A stretch of 64,000 nt of DNA from Xanthomarina sp. F2636L (GCF_026410195.1 NZ_JAPMLM010000072.1:1-64000), one strand, 5' to 3'; positions 1 to 8,101 are shown, numbered from the stretch's first letter. Made by a program: numbers and translations. Notes: generated by a model not told the origin, from the letters alone.

Positions 1-345
1 GGAACGCCATCACAATCTGCATCGTTTACATTAGAGTTTGTGTTAGTTGCGTCGTTATCATCACAGTCTTCACTGGTTGGAACACCGTCACAATCGGCAT
101 CGTTGACATTTGAGTTTGTATTAGTTGCGTCGTTATCATCACAGTCTTCACTGGTTGGAACACCATCGCAATCGGCATCGTTAACATTAGAATTTGTGTT
201 GGTAGCATCGTTGTCATCACAATCCTCAGATGTTGGAACACCGTCACAATCTGCATCGTTGACGTTTGAGTTTGTATTTGTTGCATCATTGTCGTCACAA
301 TCTTCAGATGTTGGGACGCCATCGCAATCTGCATCGTTTGCATTT
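1..345 (-). repeat. Tandem 78-bp coding repeat (26-residue units)
   Basis: Four full units begin at 1, 79, 157 and 235 and a partial fifth at 313 (top-strand coordinates), each 78 bp. The encoded unit is essentially invariant (GVPTSEDCDDNDATNTNSN, then VNDADCD), while third codon positions differ between units. The array probably continues past the left edge. It is coding, with no spacers, so it is not a CRISPR. Confidence 0.9.
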
Positions 346-1325
346 GAGACATTAACAGTTAACGTTGCAACATTAGATGTAGCTGATTGATTAACACCAT
401 CTAAAACAAAATCATCGTTAACGGTATAATTTATTGTAGCAGAACCTACAAAACCACTAATTGGCGTAAAAGTTACATTTCCATTTGTATCAACAGACCA
501 AGAACCTTCTGCCGTATTGGCTGTATCTTGAAAGCCAGGAGTAGCTTGATCGAAATCAACTGTTGAAGAATCTATATTTCCATCAACATCAACATCTGTA
601 CTTGTTACATTAAAAGCTGCTGGAACCCCTGTTAAACTACAAGCTATGGAAGTAGTATTATTATCTGCCGTTGGAACAGCATTTATTGCATTTAAAGTAA
701 TGGAAATTTGAATTGTTTCGTAATTTACCCTTGGCTGACCAGCTCCATTTTGACCTGGGAATATCACTAATGTTTCGGCAGTAGCAGAAGCTGTAAACCT
801 AAATTTAGATAATGACCAAATATTGGTAGTTATTGAATTTACCGTTTGAATAGGCCTAGCTCCTATCCTATATGTAAACAAATCAATTAAAGTTCCAGCA
901 TAATAATCACCATTATTACCATCATTTAAGGTGGTTGCTGTTAAGCTATAAACGTTTATCTCATAATCTCTACCCACAATTAACCCCGACATATCTGTTG
1001 AGACAGATTCTTCTGTAAAGTTTGATCCTAAATCTCTTAACGAAATCCAGTCTTGATGATTATTTGGCGGTAATGGTAATTGATTTCCTGTTAAGTTCCA
1101 GGTTGCTCCTCCTCCTGTTACAGGTGGTGCAGCCGCTTGTGAGAAACTGGAAATATCCGGCGTACCACCGCCATCAACCCAACCAGGAGGCACACAATTT
1201 GAACATGGGCTTCCCCCATCTGTAGCTGCAATTGTTTGAGATTGAACTTTACCAGAAAAAAATAATACTATTAGCAGTATTATAATAGGACACTTTTTAA
1301 TTATTGATTTGGAGTTTTTTTCCAT
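1..1325 (-). CDS. Secreted repeat protein, N-terminal part (runs off the left edge)
   Basis: About 441 codons are visible from an ATG at 1325; the frame stays open to the window edge, so the C-terminus is missing. An N-terminal signal peptide (hydrophobic stretch around residues 12-25, then VQSQT) predicts export. Next comes a region without a recognised family (about residues 30-220), then a bacterial Ig/cadherin-like module (about 225-325, with FTPISGFVGSATINYTV, typical of tandem surface repeats). From about residue 330, 26-residue units with DADCDGVP and EDCDDNDA follow, resembling thrombospondin type 3 or MopE-type metal-binding motifs. Such proteins are normally cell-surface or secreted and bind Ca2+ through the Asp-rich loops; here that is inferred. 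A T9SS sorting domain may lie off the window. It is downstream of, and in the same orientation as, a LytTR two-component system, with candidate LytTR sites in its upstream region. Confidence 0.85.
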   Translation of the reverse strand, partial: MEKNSKSIIKKCPIIILLIVLFFSGKVQSQTIAATDGGSPCSNCVPPGWVDGGGTPDISSFSQAAAPPVTGGGATWNLTGNQLPLPPNNHQDWISLRDLGSNFTEESVSTDMSGLIVGRDYEINVYSLTATTLNDGNNGDYYAGTLIDLFTYRIGARPIQTVNSITTNIWSLSKFRFTASATAETLVIFPGQNGAGQPRVNYETIQISITLNAINAVPTADNNTTSIACSLTGVPAAFNVTSTDVDVDGNIDSSTVDFDQATPGFQDTANTAEGSWSVDTNGNVTFTPISGFVGSATINYTVNDDFVLDGVNQSATSNVATLTVNVSNANDADCDGVPTSEDCDDNDATNTNSNVNDADCDGVPTSEDCDDNDATNTNSNVNDADCDGVPTSEDCDDNDATNTNSNVNDADCDGVPTSEDCDDNDATNTNSNVNDADCDGV

Positions 1326-1519
1326 AGGAAAATCTTTTAAATAATTATTATTAAAATTCGATTATAGTCTATCCGATAAATCGATATTAATGTCTTAAAA
1401 AATAAATGTATCTAACTTGTGAAAAACCATTATGAATTAGAGAACATGGTTTAACATGAATAATTAAAAAATGGAACATAAGTTTGTACATATAAGACAT
1501 GGGTTTTTTGACTACATGA

Positions 1520-1586
1520 CAAATGTATCTTATGGGGTTTATTAATAAATGTATAATGTTCTGAATTGAAGTAAACATGTTCTAAA
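1520..1586 (-). promoter_or_regulatory. Candidate LytTR operator and -7 element upstream of the repeat-protein gene
   Basis: The 351-bp gap 1326-1676 holds no convincing gene. Read on the top strand, TGTTCTGAA (1557-1565) and TGTTCTAAA (1578-1586) are direct repeats 21 bp apart, the geometry used by LytTR DNA-binding domains. Thirty bp closer to the gene, CAAATGTA (1520-1527) reads TACATTTG on the minus strand, matching the Bacteroidota -7 consensus TANNTTTG; no -33 TTTG is present at normal spacing, as expected for an activated promoter. A 5' leader of about 190 nt would result. Role inferred. Confidence 0.5.
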
Positions 1587-1676
1587 AACACCTATTAAAA
1601 GCAAAATAAGCGCATTTGAACGATTATTTATGCGTTTCACCGAGCTAAAGCACGATTTAAAGCATTTTAGTAAAAC

Positions 1677-2399
1677 CTAAATTAAGTTGATTTTATGGAG
1701 AAGGTTTTCGCGATACTTTTTCCCGATGGGTATTACCACTTTGTTGATTCTTAAAGATGCATTATCTATCTGCTCTAAATAGTCTAAGTTTATTATATAA
1801 CCACGATGTACACGAATAAACTTCTCATTCATTTTTTCTATGATTTCGTTTAAACTGATACGTAATACTTGGGTTTGTTTATCTTTTAAAACAATCTCAA
1901 CATATACGTGAGCACTTTTTAAATAGAGAATATCTTTAAATAATAGTTTAGAAAACACTCCTTTATCTTTAACAAATAAAGCATCTTTGACAATTAAATT
2001 ATCTTCTATTACCTGTCCTGTTTTTGAGGAATGATTGTAAAGCGCAATTTCTATAGAAGTGTATAATTCTTCTTTTGTAAATGGTTTAATTAAGTATGCT
2101 GGAGGCATAACTTTTTTTGCCTCTGTAACCGTTCTCACATCCGCATTTGATGTCAGGAAAATAAATGGAAAATTATAGTTCTTTTTAATTTTTTTTGCAA
2201 GATCAATACCTGTTTTAGCTCCGGATAATTGAATATCTAAAATAGCAATATCTGGCTTTTCTTCTTCAATACGTTCTATTGCCTCTGAATAATTTATTGC
2301 TGGCTCTAATGCTTCATAACCTAGATCATCTAAGGTATCACATATATTATCTGCTATAATTATTTCATCTTCAACAACTAATATTTTTACTTTTTCCAT
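1677..2399 (-). CDS. LytTR-family response regulator
   Basis: 240 residues. An N-terminal receiver domain (about 4-120) carries the acidic pair E10/D11, the phospho-acceptor Asp55 in AILDIQL, Thr83 and the conserved Lys105 in LIKPF. A C-terminal LytTR DNA-binding domain (about 140-237) has the typical YLKSAHVYVEI and FIRVHRGYIINL segments. It is a cytoplasmic transcription regulator, phosphorylated in all likelihood by the sensor kinase encoded 114 bp upstream. Paired TGTTCTRAA repeats upstream of both this gene and the following repeat-protein gene suggest autoregulation and a nearby target. Family assignment is firm; targets are inferred. Confidence 0.95.
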   Translation of the reverse strand: MEKVKILVVEDEIIIADNICDTLDDLGYEALEPAINYSEAIERIEEEKPDIAILDIQLSGAKTGIDLAKKIKKNYNFPFIFLTSNADVRTVTEAKKVMPPAYLIKPFTKEELYTSIEIALYNHSSKTGQVIEDNLIVKDALFVKDKGVFSKLLFKDILYLKSAHVYVEIVLKDKQTQVLRISLNEIIEKMNEKFIRVHRGYIINLDYLEQIDNASLRINKVVIPIGKKYRENLLHKINLI

Positions 2400-2421
2400 T
2401 GTTTATAAACAATTATTATTT

Positions 2422-2495
2422 CAAAATTAAAATTAATATAGCCTGTCGTCTTTAGTACATACAAATGTTCTAAACGACTTATTTTGTGTTCTGAA
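2422..2495 (-). promoter_or_regulatory. Candidate LytTR operator and -7 element upstream of the response regulator
   Basis: On the top strand TGTTCTAAA (2466-2474) and TGTTCTGAA (2487-2495) lie exactly 21 bp apart, the same two nonamers as at 1557-1586 in swapped order. CAAAATTA (2422-2429) reads TAATTTTG on the minus strand, a -7 match, 37 bp from the nearer repeat. An imperfect inverted repeat (2445-2450 region with 2470-2478) overlaps. Fits an autoregulated, activator-dependent promoter; not proven. Confidence 0.5.
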
Positions 2496-2513
2496 TGAAA
2501 AACCAAACACCTA

Positions 2514-4460
2514 TTAATTTAATGATTTTCTTGCATGAATATCTTTAAAGGTAATAATAAATTTCGCACCTTCTTCATTAGTTTGTTCCAGTGCTCCATG
2601 TAGTTGCTTTACTAAACGTGTAATAAGTCTTAATCCCAAAGTTTTTACCTTACTTAAATCTATGTTTTTATTTAATCCGGGCCCATTATCTGCAATAATC
2701 AATTGATAGTCTGGTGTGTTTTCTGGTTTCTTAATGGAAATATATAGCTTATTTCCTTCCATCCTATTAAATGCGTATTTATAAGAATTTGTAATTATTT
2801 CATTTATTATTAAACCTAGCGGAATTGCAGTATCTACATCAAACTGCATGCCTGAAGATTCTACTATAGTTTCTATTTTTTTATCTGAAGCATATAATGC
2901 GTTTAACTCTTTAACTACTAATTTTATGTACTCCTCAAAGTCTATTAATCCGTTTTCGTTTTGATATAGTTTTTGATGAATTAATGCCATAGATTTCACC
3001 CTATTCTTACCCTCGGTTGCCAGCTCAAGCGCTTTTTCATCTTCTATATCTTTAATTTGTAATTCTAATAAACTAGACACTATTTGAAAATTATTTTTTA
3101 CCCGATGATGTACTTCTTTTACTAACAATTCTTTTTCTTTTAGGGAATCGTCAATAATTTTATTTTTCTCTTTTAGTGCTTTAGACTGTTTTATAGATTT
3201 TCGTAAAAAGTATAAAGAAATTATAAGAAATATTGCAACTAATAAAACTGACACAATATAAATATTTGAGAGTGCTTTCTGATTTTCAATTTCCAGATCT
3301 TTTATTTTAACTGCTTGCTCTGTTTTAAAAGTTGCCAAAGAGTTTGATAAATCTTTAGAGTAAACTTTTCGAGTAACATTTACAGCTTCCTCCTGATAAC
3401 GTATTGCCTCCTTTAAATAATTATCTGTTTCGAGAGCTTGGGAGCATTCAATAAGTACATAATAATAATCATTAAGATTAAGCACACCTTTAGTTTCATT
3501 TATAAATAATTCAGCAAGTTCCTTTGTGTTTGAAACTCCAAATTTTTTAAAAACCTCCTTTTTTATAACTGAATTGGTTGGTAACTTACTTAGGTATTTA
3601 GCGTATAATGAGTAACTATCTAACCTCGTATTTAGGTTATTATAAAGCTCATTTAACAATTCCTCTACCCTATTCTCATGACCTCCTTTATAAATATAAG
3701 CATCAATTAAATGTAATAAAATATCATAATGGTATTCTGTATTTTGCTCTAACTGATTTTCAATTTCCAAAGCTTCCTCACAAACATCAATGTATTTCTG
3801 AAGTTTACCTTCTTTTATTAAAAAATCACTAAGATGATACAAAGATTTGATTAATAATGTTTTGTCATTGAACTTTTTAGCTATTTCAATGTTTCTAAAA
3901 ATGATTTCTTTACCATTTTCAATTTCCTCTTGAATAAGATGCAATACTATAGTATGTGAGCTGGCACTTGCTTTGGTTCTAATAACATATTCGTTATTTT
4001 GGTCAAATTGGTTTAAATAACTTTCTAATTTTTTACTAATACGAGATGCATCGTCTAGTGCGCCTTCATTTCTTAACTTTGTAATTTGAGCAATTTTAAT
4101 ATTTGCATATTCTAGATTAATGTCATGATTACTTTTAGGAGCTTTGATGTAAGTATTTATGTAATTAGAAACCTGATTATAATTGACATTTTTCCTATTA
4201 GAAACCCGTACAATAAATTTATAATGTGCTTTGTAATCTAGCTTTTTCTCAAAAGCAATATTACTTAAGAGATCTAAATAAGGGGTTTTATTTTTTATTA
4301 AAGCAATAAAATATGTTGCAGAGTCTAGTTGTTTTGTTAATATAAAGTCCTCAATTTTATAAATACTGTCCTTACTTTTATTTCGTTCTTTAACGGGCTG
4401 AGATAGTATGTGAATACTGGGAAACAGAACAATTAAAAAAACTAAGATTAATTTTTTCAT
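2514..4460 (-). CDS. TPR sensor histidine kinase (HisKA_2 type)
   Basis: 648 residues from the ATG at 4460. A signal peptide or first membrane segment (MKKLILVFLIVLFPS) precedes a long helical TPR-like sensor region, a transmembrane helix (IYIVSVLLVAIFLIISLYFL), a short coiled coil and a HisKA_2 box with the phospho-accepting His in EVHHRVKNNFQIVSSLLELQ. The C-terminal HATPase_c domain shows NEIITNSYKYAF (N box) and ADNGPGL (G1 box). The periplasmic TPR part would sense a signal and phosphorylate the LytTR regulator encoded directly downstream. A longer frame starts at a TTG (4487), but that codon lies inside a -7 promoter match and is rejected. Confidence 0.93.
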   Translation of the reverse strand: MKKLILVFLIVLFPSIHILSQPVKERNKSKDSIYKIEDFILTKQLDSATYFIALIKNKTPYLDLLSNIAFEKKLDYKAHYKFIVRVSNRKNVNYNQVSNYINTYIKAPKSNHDINLEYANIKIAQITKLRNEGALDDASRISKKLESYLNQFDQNNEYVIRTKASASSHTIVLHLIQEEIENGKEIIFRNIEIAKKFNDKTLLIKSLYHLSDFLIKEGKLQKYIDVCEEALEIENQLEQNTEYHYDILLHLIDAYIYKGGHENRVEELLNELYNNLNTRLDSYSLYAKYLSKLPTNSVIKKEVFKKFGVSNTKELAELFINETKGVLNLNDYYYVLIECSQALETDNYLKEAIRYQEEAVNVTRKVYSKDLSNSLATFKTEQAVKIKDLEIENQKALSNIYIVSVLLVAIFLIISLYFLRKSIKQSKALKEKNKIIDDSLKEKELLVKEVHHRVKNNFQIVSSLLELQIKDIEDEKALELATEGKNRVKSMALIHQKLYQNENGLIDFEEYIKLVVKELNALYASDKKIETIVESSGMQFDVDTAIPLGLIINEIITNSYKYAFNRMEGNKLYISIKKPENTPDYQLIIADNGPGLNKNIDLSKVKTLGLRLITRLVKQLHGALEQTNEEGAKFIITFKDIHARKSLN

Positions 4461-4484
4461 ATAAGTATTAAAGAATTTAATTGA

Positions 4485-4518
4485 CAAAGATAAATTAACC
4501 TATGTAAACTGCGTCAAA
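4485..4518 (-). promoter_or_regulatory. Promoter of the TPR sensor kinase gene
   Basis: CAAAGATA at 4485-4492 is TATCTTTG on the minus strand, a perfect -7 TANNTTTG, and CAAA at 4515-4518 gives TTTG as -33 with a 22-bp spacer. Transcription would start about 20 nt before the ATG at 4460. The rest of the 4519-4726 gap shows nothing clear. Confidence 0.5.
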
Positions 4519-4726
4519 AATGTTATGAATGAAAATAGGATTTTTGCCAGATTCTTGCTCATTGATTTGTACAAAACACTGTGTTGAACTATTTAGATTA
4601 TTCAGCCAACGAAGTATTTAAAACAATTTTTATTATTAAATCTATAGCTAACTAATATTTTCTCTTAATCTAATAATATGTAAAAGTTGGAGCATCAAAA
4701 AAAAACAATTTTAGATAATAATTTAT

Positions 4727-4765
4727 ATAAAAAAACCTCTAAAACACGAATGCTTTAGAGGTTTT
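4727..4765 (-). terminator. Intrinsic terminator after the 87-residue membrane protein gene
   Basis: A perfect 12-bp inverted repeat (AAAACCTCTAAA at 4732-4743, TTTAGAGGTTTT at 4754-4765, 10-nt loop) followed on the minus strand by a run of T. It lies 21 bp beyond the stop at 4786. Confidence 0.85.
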
Positions 4766-4785
4766 AATTGTAACGGTATAAAATA

Positions 4786-5049
4786 TTAATTAGGTTGTAT
4801 TTGATTTGCTTTACTCAGTCTGGCAAGTTCTTGTTGAATTTCTTTGCTTCGTTCCATGAACCTTTCGAACTTTTGACGCCTTTTTTCAGCTCGTTCTTTT
4901 CTTCTTGCATGATAGATCATTTCTAACTGACGCTTTTTCTCCCAAATGTCTTTTCTTTTTTTGTCTTCCATAGCCACAGTTCTATAAGAATACAAGTAAA
5001 AAAAGAGAAACATTAATGCAATAATCGATAAAATAATGTACCCGTTCAT
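4786..5049 (-). CDS. Small single-pass membrane protein, function unknown
   Basis: 87 residues: an N-terminal hydrophobic helix (about residues 3-23, IILSIIALMFLFFYLYSY) and then a very basic and acidic helical tail rich in Lys, Arg and Glu, likely a cytoplasmic coiled coil. No family recognised. It is monocistronic, with its own strong terminator just downstream, which supports it being a real gene. Confidence 0.7.
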   Translation of the reverse strand: MNGYIILSIIALMFLFFYLYSYRTVAMEDKKRKDIWEKKRQLEMIYHARRKERAEKRRQKFERFMERSKEIQQELARLSKANQIQPN

Positions 5050-5245
5050 AATGATAATAAGTTTTAGTTAATAAAAAATACTACTTACGTTTTTTGAATT
5101 ATAATTTGGGGCCTTATTCTTTTTATTCGTAATTACTTAAACTTACAAAAAATAAATAAACTACTACAAAAGAACGGATTAAGGTACAATATTATAGTTG
5201 AACGTCTGTTTTTATTCATTTTCAAGAAAAAAACCTTTAAAAAAA

Positions 5246-5770
5246 CTATTCATTTAAAAGTAATTGGTAGGCATTTTCAATTTCTTTCAAGTCTTTAGCT
5301 GATAAATCAAAAATTGCTGAAGGTGTTTTATTAACTTCTTTTCTGATAAAAACTCCTTTTTCAAAAGACAGACTCTTCCTCATATAAGTAGATTCCAAAT
5401 CATCTATACAAATTGTATAATCTTCATTGGAATGAGACATAACATCTTTCGCATTTTCAAGAAATAAACTATAGTCTTCGATGACAAATAATGAAAACTT
5501 TTTAAAGTCTTTTGATTTTACGACAACGACCACATAAGATTCCCCATCTGGTATTTTAAATTCTAAAGGATCATTATGTAATGTGCCCTTTTTTCTGTAA
5601 AACACTCTATCTATAGCTACTATTGTGTTAGTGTGTTCGTCTATTAAAGTATCACGATCATTTACATGGCCGTTTTCAATTTTTTTATTTTTAGAATGGC
5701 AATTTACCACAACCAAACATACTGTTAAAAATAAAATAATGTTTACAAATACAACTGTTCTTTTATACAT
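5246..5770 (-). CDS. Hypothetical lipoprotein
   Basis: 174 residues. The N-terminus is a lipoprotein-type signal (basic MYKR, hydrophobic core, VVNC lipobox with Cys about residue 24). The mature part is mixed and contains no motif I recognise. It lies 12 bp downstream of a 78-residue gene, so the two are probably co-transcribed. Exported, anchored to a membrane; function unknown. Confidence 0.65.
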   Translation of the reverse strand: MYKRTVVFVNIILFLTVCLVVVNCHSKNKKIENGHVNDRDTLIDEHTNTIVAIDRVFYRKKGTLHNDPLEFKIPDGESYVVVVVKSKDFKKFSLFVIEDYSLFLENAKDVMSHSNEDYTICIDDLESTYMRKSLSFEKGVFIRKEVNKTPSAIFDLSAKDLKEIENAYQLLLNE

Positions 5771-5782
5771 ACCTCTAATTAT

Positions 5783-6019
5783 TTAATTTTTTACAAGTTG
5801 CTTAATTATGAGTTTTTCTGTTTTAGTAAGTGAATCTTTTTTTAAAGATTTAAAAAGTTTATTAACTTTTTTTATATCTTCTACAGGCACTACTTCTGCG
5901 CTAAAATCTATTTGATTTATTAGATTTTTAATGGTGTATAATGCTTCTAAAAACTCTAAATTTTGAACCGGTTGTTTTTTTAACTCTTCCTCAATAAATA
6001 AAAGTTTTGCTCGAATCAT
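5783..6019 (-). CDS. Small helical hypothetical protein
   Basis: 78 residues, Lys- and Leu-rich, predicted largely helical, without signal peptide or membrane segment. It sits between an upstream 82-residue gene (27-bp gap) and a downstream lipoprotein gene (12-bp gap), all on the minus strand, suggesting a three-gene unit. No family recognised. Confidence 0.6.
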   Translation of the reverse strand: MIRAKLLFIEEELKKQPVQNLEFLEALYTIKNLINQIDFSAEVVPVEDIKKVNKLFKSLKKDSLTKTEKLIIKQLVKN

Positions 6020-6046
6020 ATTTTAAAATTTAATCTACTTTTTGTG

Positions 6047-6295
6047 TTATTTATGATTATTTAAAAGCTGAAGACGGATTTTATGAGAAAGAATTATATT
6101 GTTTAAATCATCAATACATTCCATGGCATTGTCTATGGAAGCTGTGTTTCTTTTACAATCCTTAATCACATGATTGAAAACCGCTTTTACAAATTTGTCT
6201 TTAGATTGTTTGGCCTTGGGAATTCTGGCAAAACTTATTTTATTAATCTTACGAATCATATTTATTATTTGATACGACAAAAGTAGATTACCCAT
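6047..6295 (-). CDS. Small basic hypothetical protein
   Basis: 82 residues from the ATG at 6295 (another in-frame ATG at 6259; a longer frame begins at a TTG at 6352). Basic in the middle (ARIPKAKQSKDKFVK), with one Cys in each half; no domain recognised. Transcribed divergently from an XRE-type regulator gene, with an 86-bp gap containing a 17-bp imperfect palindrome, so it may be that regulator's target. Inference only. Confidence 0.5.
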   Translation of the reverse strand: MGNLLLSYQIINMIRKINKISFARIPKAKQSKDKFVKAVFNHVIKDCKRNTASIDNAMECIDDLNNIILSHKIRLQLLNNHK

Positions 6296-6307
6296 AGCAG
6301 TCTTTGT

Positions 6308-6324
6308 ATGACGTTGTGTGTCAT
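6308..6324. promoter_or_regulatory. Imperfect palindrome between divergent genes (candidate XRE operator)
   Basis: ATGAC at 6308-6312 and GTCAT at 6320-6324 form a 17-bp dyad in the short gap between the XRE-type regulator gene and the divergent 82-residue gene. XRE repressors commonly bind dyads of this size in their own divergent promoters. The assignment rests on position and symmetry alone. Confidence 0.3.
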
Positions 6325-6381
6325 GTAAATAAAAAAAGTTACTTTTACTCAAAGACTAACTATAAACCAATTAGCGTTGAA

Positions 6382-7266
6382 ATGAAAAAATACACGTCTT
6401 TAGGTGCCTTAATGATAGATTTTAGAAGTTTCAAGAATATGACTCAAGCTGAATTAGCTTCAAAATTTGATGTGGATATTAGAACTGTTATAAGGTGGGA
6501 GAAAAATGAAACTTTATTAAAGTCCGATAAGGAAGAGGAAATGGTAGATATTACTTTTATTCCTTATCAAGTAATTAGAAACTTAAATGCCCCCGTTTCT
6601 ATACCAACCTATTACGATTTTAACGTAAGAAAATACTCTTTAAGCAATATTTCTAAAGAATTACCTGACCCTAATTGGATTATAGATTTACATGCCGAAA
6701 CAAATAGAATGAGAACCATAAAATATGATTCTGATATAGATGAAATAATTAGATATTCTAAAACACAGCATCATGTAATAACACCTATTTCTAAGGAAGT
6801 AATATTAAGAGCTTCAGAATTATTACCTGAAATAAATCAAATTATATTCGATACTTCTGGCTTCTATTCAGGACACACTGTGTTTTTACCTATTTCAAAA
6901 AGACTGTATAATAAAATTAGAAAAAGAGTTCTTACTGAAAATGACATTACCGTTTCAGATTTAATAGATTATAAGAAACAAAAAACACCTGTATTTTATT
7001 CATATAATATGTGTAGTGACTGTAATGAGAACTTTTTTTACCTTGCAGCTTGTTTTATAAATTTTCTTAAAAAAATAAACAAAGAATATATATATGCTTC
7101 TTACACCTCTAGAAACGACTCATACCATATAAACACACTAATGGGTGTATATGTTGTATGGGAGGATAAGAAATTGCAAGAAGAGATTAAAAGTTTGGCT
7201 CCACCAAGGTTGTATGAGAGTAATAATGTAATTTTTAGGAAGTTTCTAGATAAACATCTAATTTGA
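6382..7266 (+). CDS. XRE-type helix-turn-helix protein
   Basis: 294 residues from the ATG at 6382; an upstream in-frame ATG at 6304 would overlap the divergent promoter region and adds a non-conserved N-terminus. Residues about 8-45 form an HTH (LMIDFRSFKNMTQAELASKFDVDIRTVIRWEK), the classic XRE pattern of TQAELA then RTVIRWE. The remaining roughly 240 residues, including a CSDC pair, belong to no family I recognise and could be a sensor or effector part. The 3' end overlaps the convergent rhodanese gene by 9 bp. Confidence 0.7.
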   Translation: MKKYTSLGALMIDFRSFKNMTQAELASKFDVDIRTVIRWEKNETLLKSDKEEEMVDITFIPYQVIRNLNAPVSIPTYYDFNVRKYSLSNISKELPDPNWIIDLHAETNRMRTIKYDSDIDEIIRYSKTQHHVITPISKEVILRASELLPEINQIIFDTSGFYSGHTVFLPISKRLYNKIRKRVLTENDITVSDLIDYKKQKTPVFYSYNMCSDCNENFFYLAACFINFLKKINKEYIYASYTSRNDSYHINTLMGVYVVWEDKKLQEEIKSLAPPRLYESNNVIFRKFLDKHLI

Positions 7267-7650
7267 TATTTCTACACCTAAACCATCATGTTTCCATTGA
7301 GTGATACCACCTTTTAAATCGTATACCTTAACAAAACCAGCTTCAATTAATTTCTCTGCACATGAGGCACTTCTTCTTCCTGATTTACAATATAAAATAA
7401 CGGGTTTAGATTTATCCAGTTTTAAAATATCCTCATCGAAGGTATCTGAATAGAAGTCGATGTTTTGAGCATCTTTTATAAAGCCTTCAGAAAATTCTTC
7501 TGGAGTTCTTACATCTACTAATTGCACTTCTTCAAGTTCCAAAATAGATTGCATTTCTTCGGCAGTTACCACATTAATATTTTCATTTCTGGTTTCTTTA
7601 CAGCCAAGAATCGTTACTAAAAACAGGATACTAAATACAACTCGTTTCAT
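7258..7650 (-). CDS. Rhodanese-domain lipoprotein
   Basis: 130 residues. The signal peptide ends in a lipobox (VTILGC, Cys about residue 17), so the protein is exported and lipid-anchored. A single rhodanese domain fills the rest, with the active-site loop LYCKSGRRSAS carrying the catalytic Cys. Rhodaneses move sulfane sulfur or hold redox-active Cys; the substrate is unknown. It follows a second, non-exported rhodanese gene by 39 bp, so the pair would act in two compartments. Its stop overlaps the convergent XRE-type gene by 9 bp. Confidence 0.88.
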   Translation of the reverse strand: MKRVVFSILFLVTILGCKETRNENINVVTAEEMQSILELEEVQLVDVRTPEEFSEGFIKDAQNIDFYSDTFDEDILKLDKSKPVILYCKSGRRSASCAEKLIEAGFVKVYDLKGGITQWKHDGLGVEISN

Positions 7651-7689
7651 GCTTCGTTTTTTAATGATTATATTTAAACTAAAAATAAT

Positions 7690-8004
7690 TTAACTATTTA
7701 CTACCTCGCCATTCCACTCACAAAATCCACCCATCAGGTTATAAGTGTTGGCAAACCCTAGTTGATTCATGATGGCACATGCTTGTGCACTTCTTCCTCC
7801 CGAACGACAATAGATATAATAATTTTTACTCTTATCTAACGTTTCAATCTGATCTATAAATCCTTGTCCAAGATAAATATCTATATGTTTTGCATTTTTA
7901 ATGCATCCTTCTTCTAATTCTTCTTCTGTACGGACATCAATTATCAAAGCATTGTCATCTTTTAATAATTGGTCTTGCCATTGCTCTTGGTTTAAATCTG
8001 CCAT
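7690..8004 (-). CDS. Cytoplasmic single-domain rhodanese
   Basis: 104 residues, no signal peptide. Rhodanese fold with ALIIDVRTEEELEEG near the N-terminus and the active-site loop IYCRSGGRSAQ with catalytic Cys (about residue 71). Expected sulfurtransferase activity on thiosulfate or persulfides. Lies between exported thioredoxin-like genes upstream (97-bp gap) and a rhodanese lipoprotein gene downstream. Confidence 0.88.
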   Translation of the reverse strand: MADLNQEQWQDQLLKDDNALIIDVRTEEELEEGCIKNAKHIDIYLGQGFIDQIETLDKSKNYYIYCRSGGRSAQACAIMNQLGFANTYNLMGGFCEWNGEVVNS

Positions 8005-8101
8005 TGGTGATATTAAATTTTAATTTCAGCAAAAATACTATTTCTAAATAAAATAAGTGCAAAAAAAATCCAAAGTCATTTCTTCAGATTTTTTAAAATA
8101 T

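Noticed and set aside
1-390. Regularly spaced 78-bp repeats that could suggest a CRISPR, and long open frames on both strands over them
   Set aside because: The repeats are contiguous, without unique spacers, and encode an in-frame Asp/Asn-rich protein unit. The other open frames there are by-products of the repeat.
1387-1578. 63-codon minus-strand frame in the gap upstream of the repeat-protein gene
   Set aside because: Composition is Ile/His/Tyr-rich and not protein-like, and it overlaps the candidate LytTR operator and -7 element.
4461-4487. Longer N-terminus of the TPR kinase from a TTG codon
   Set aside because: The TTG lies inside the -7 promoter match, and the signal peptide begins at the ATG at 4460.
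8063-8094. A/T-rich hairpin after the redoxin gene as an intrinsic terminator
   Set aside because: The arms are almost only A and T and the loop is long, so it is not listed as a separate terminator.
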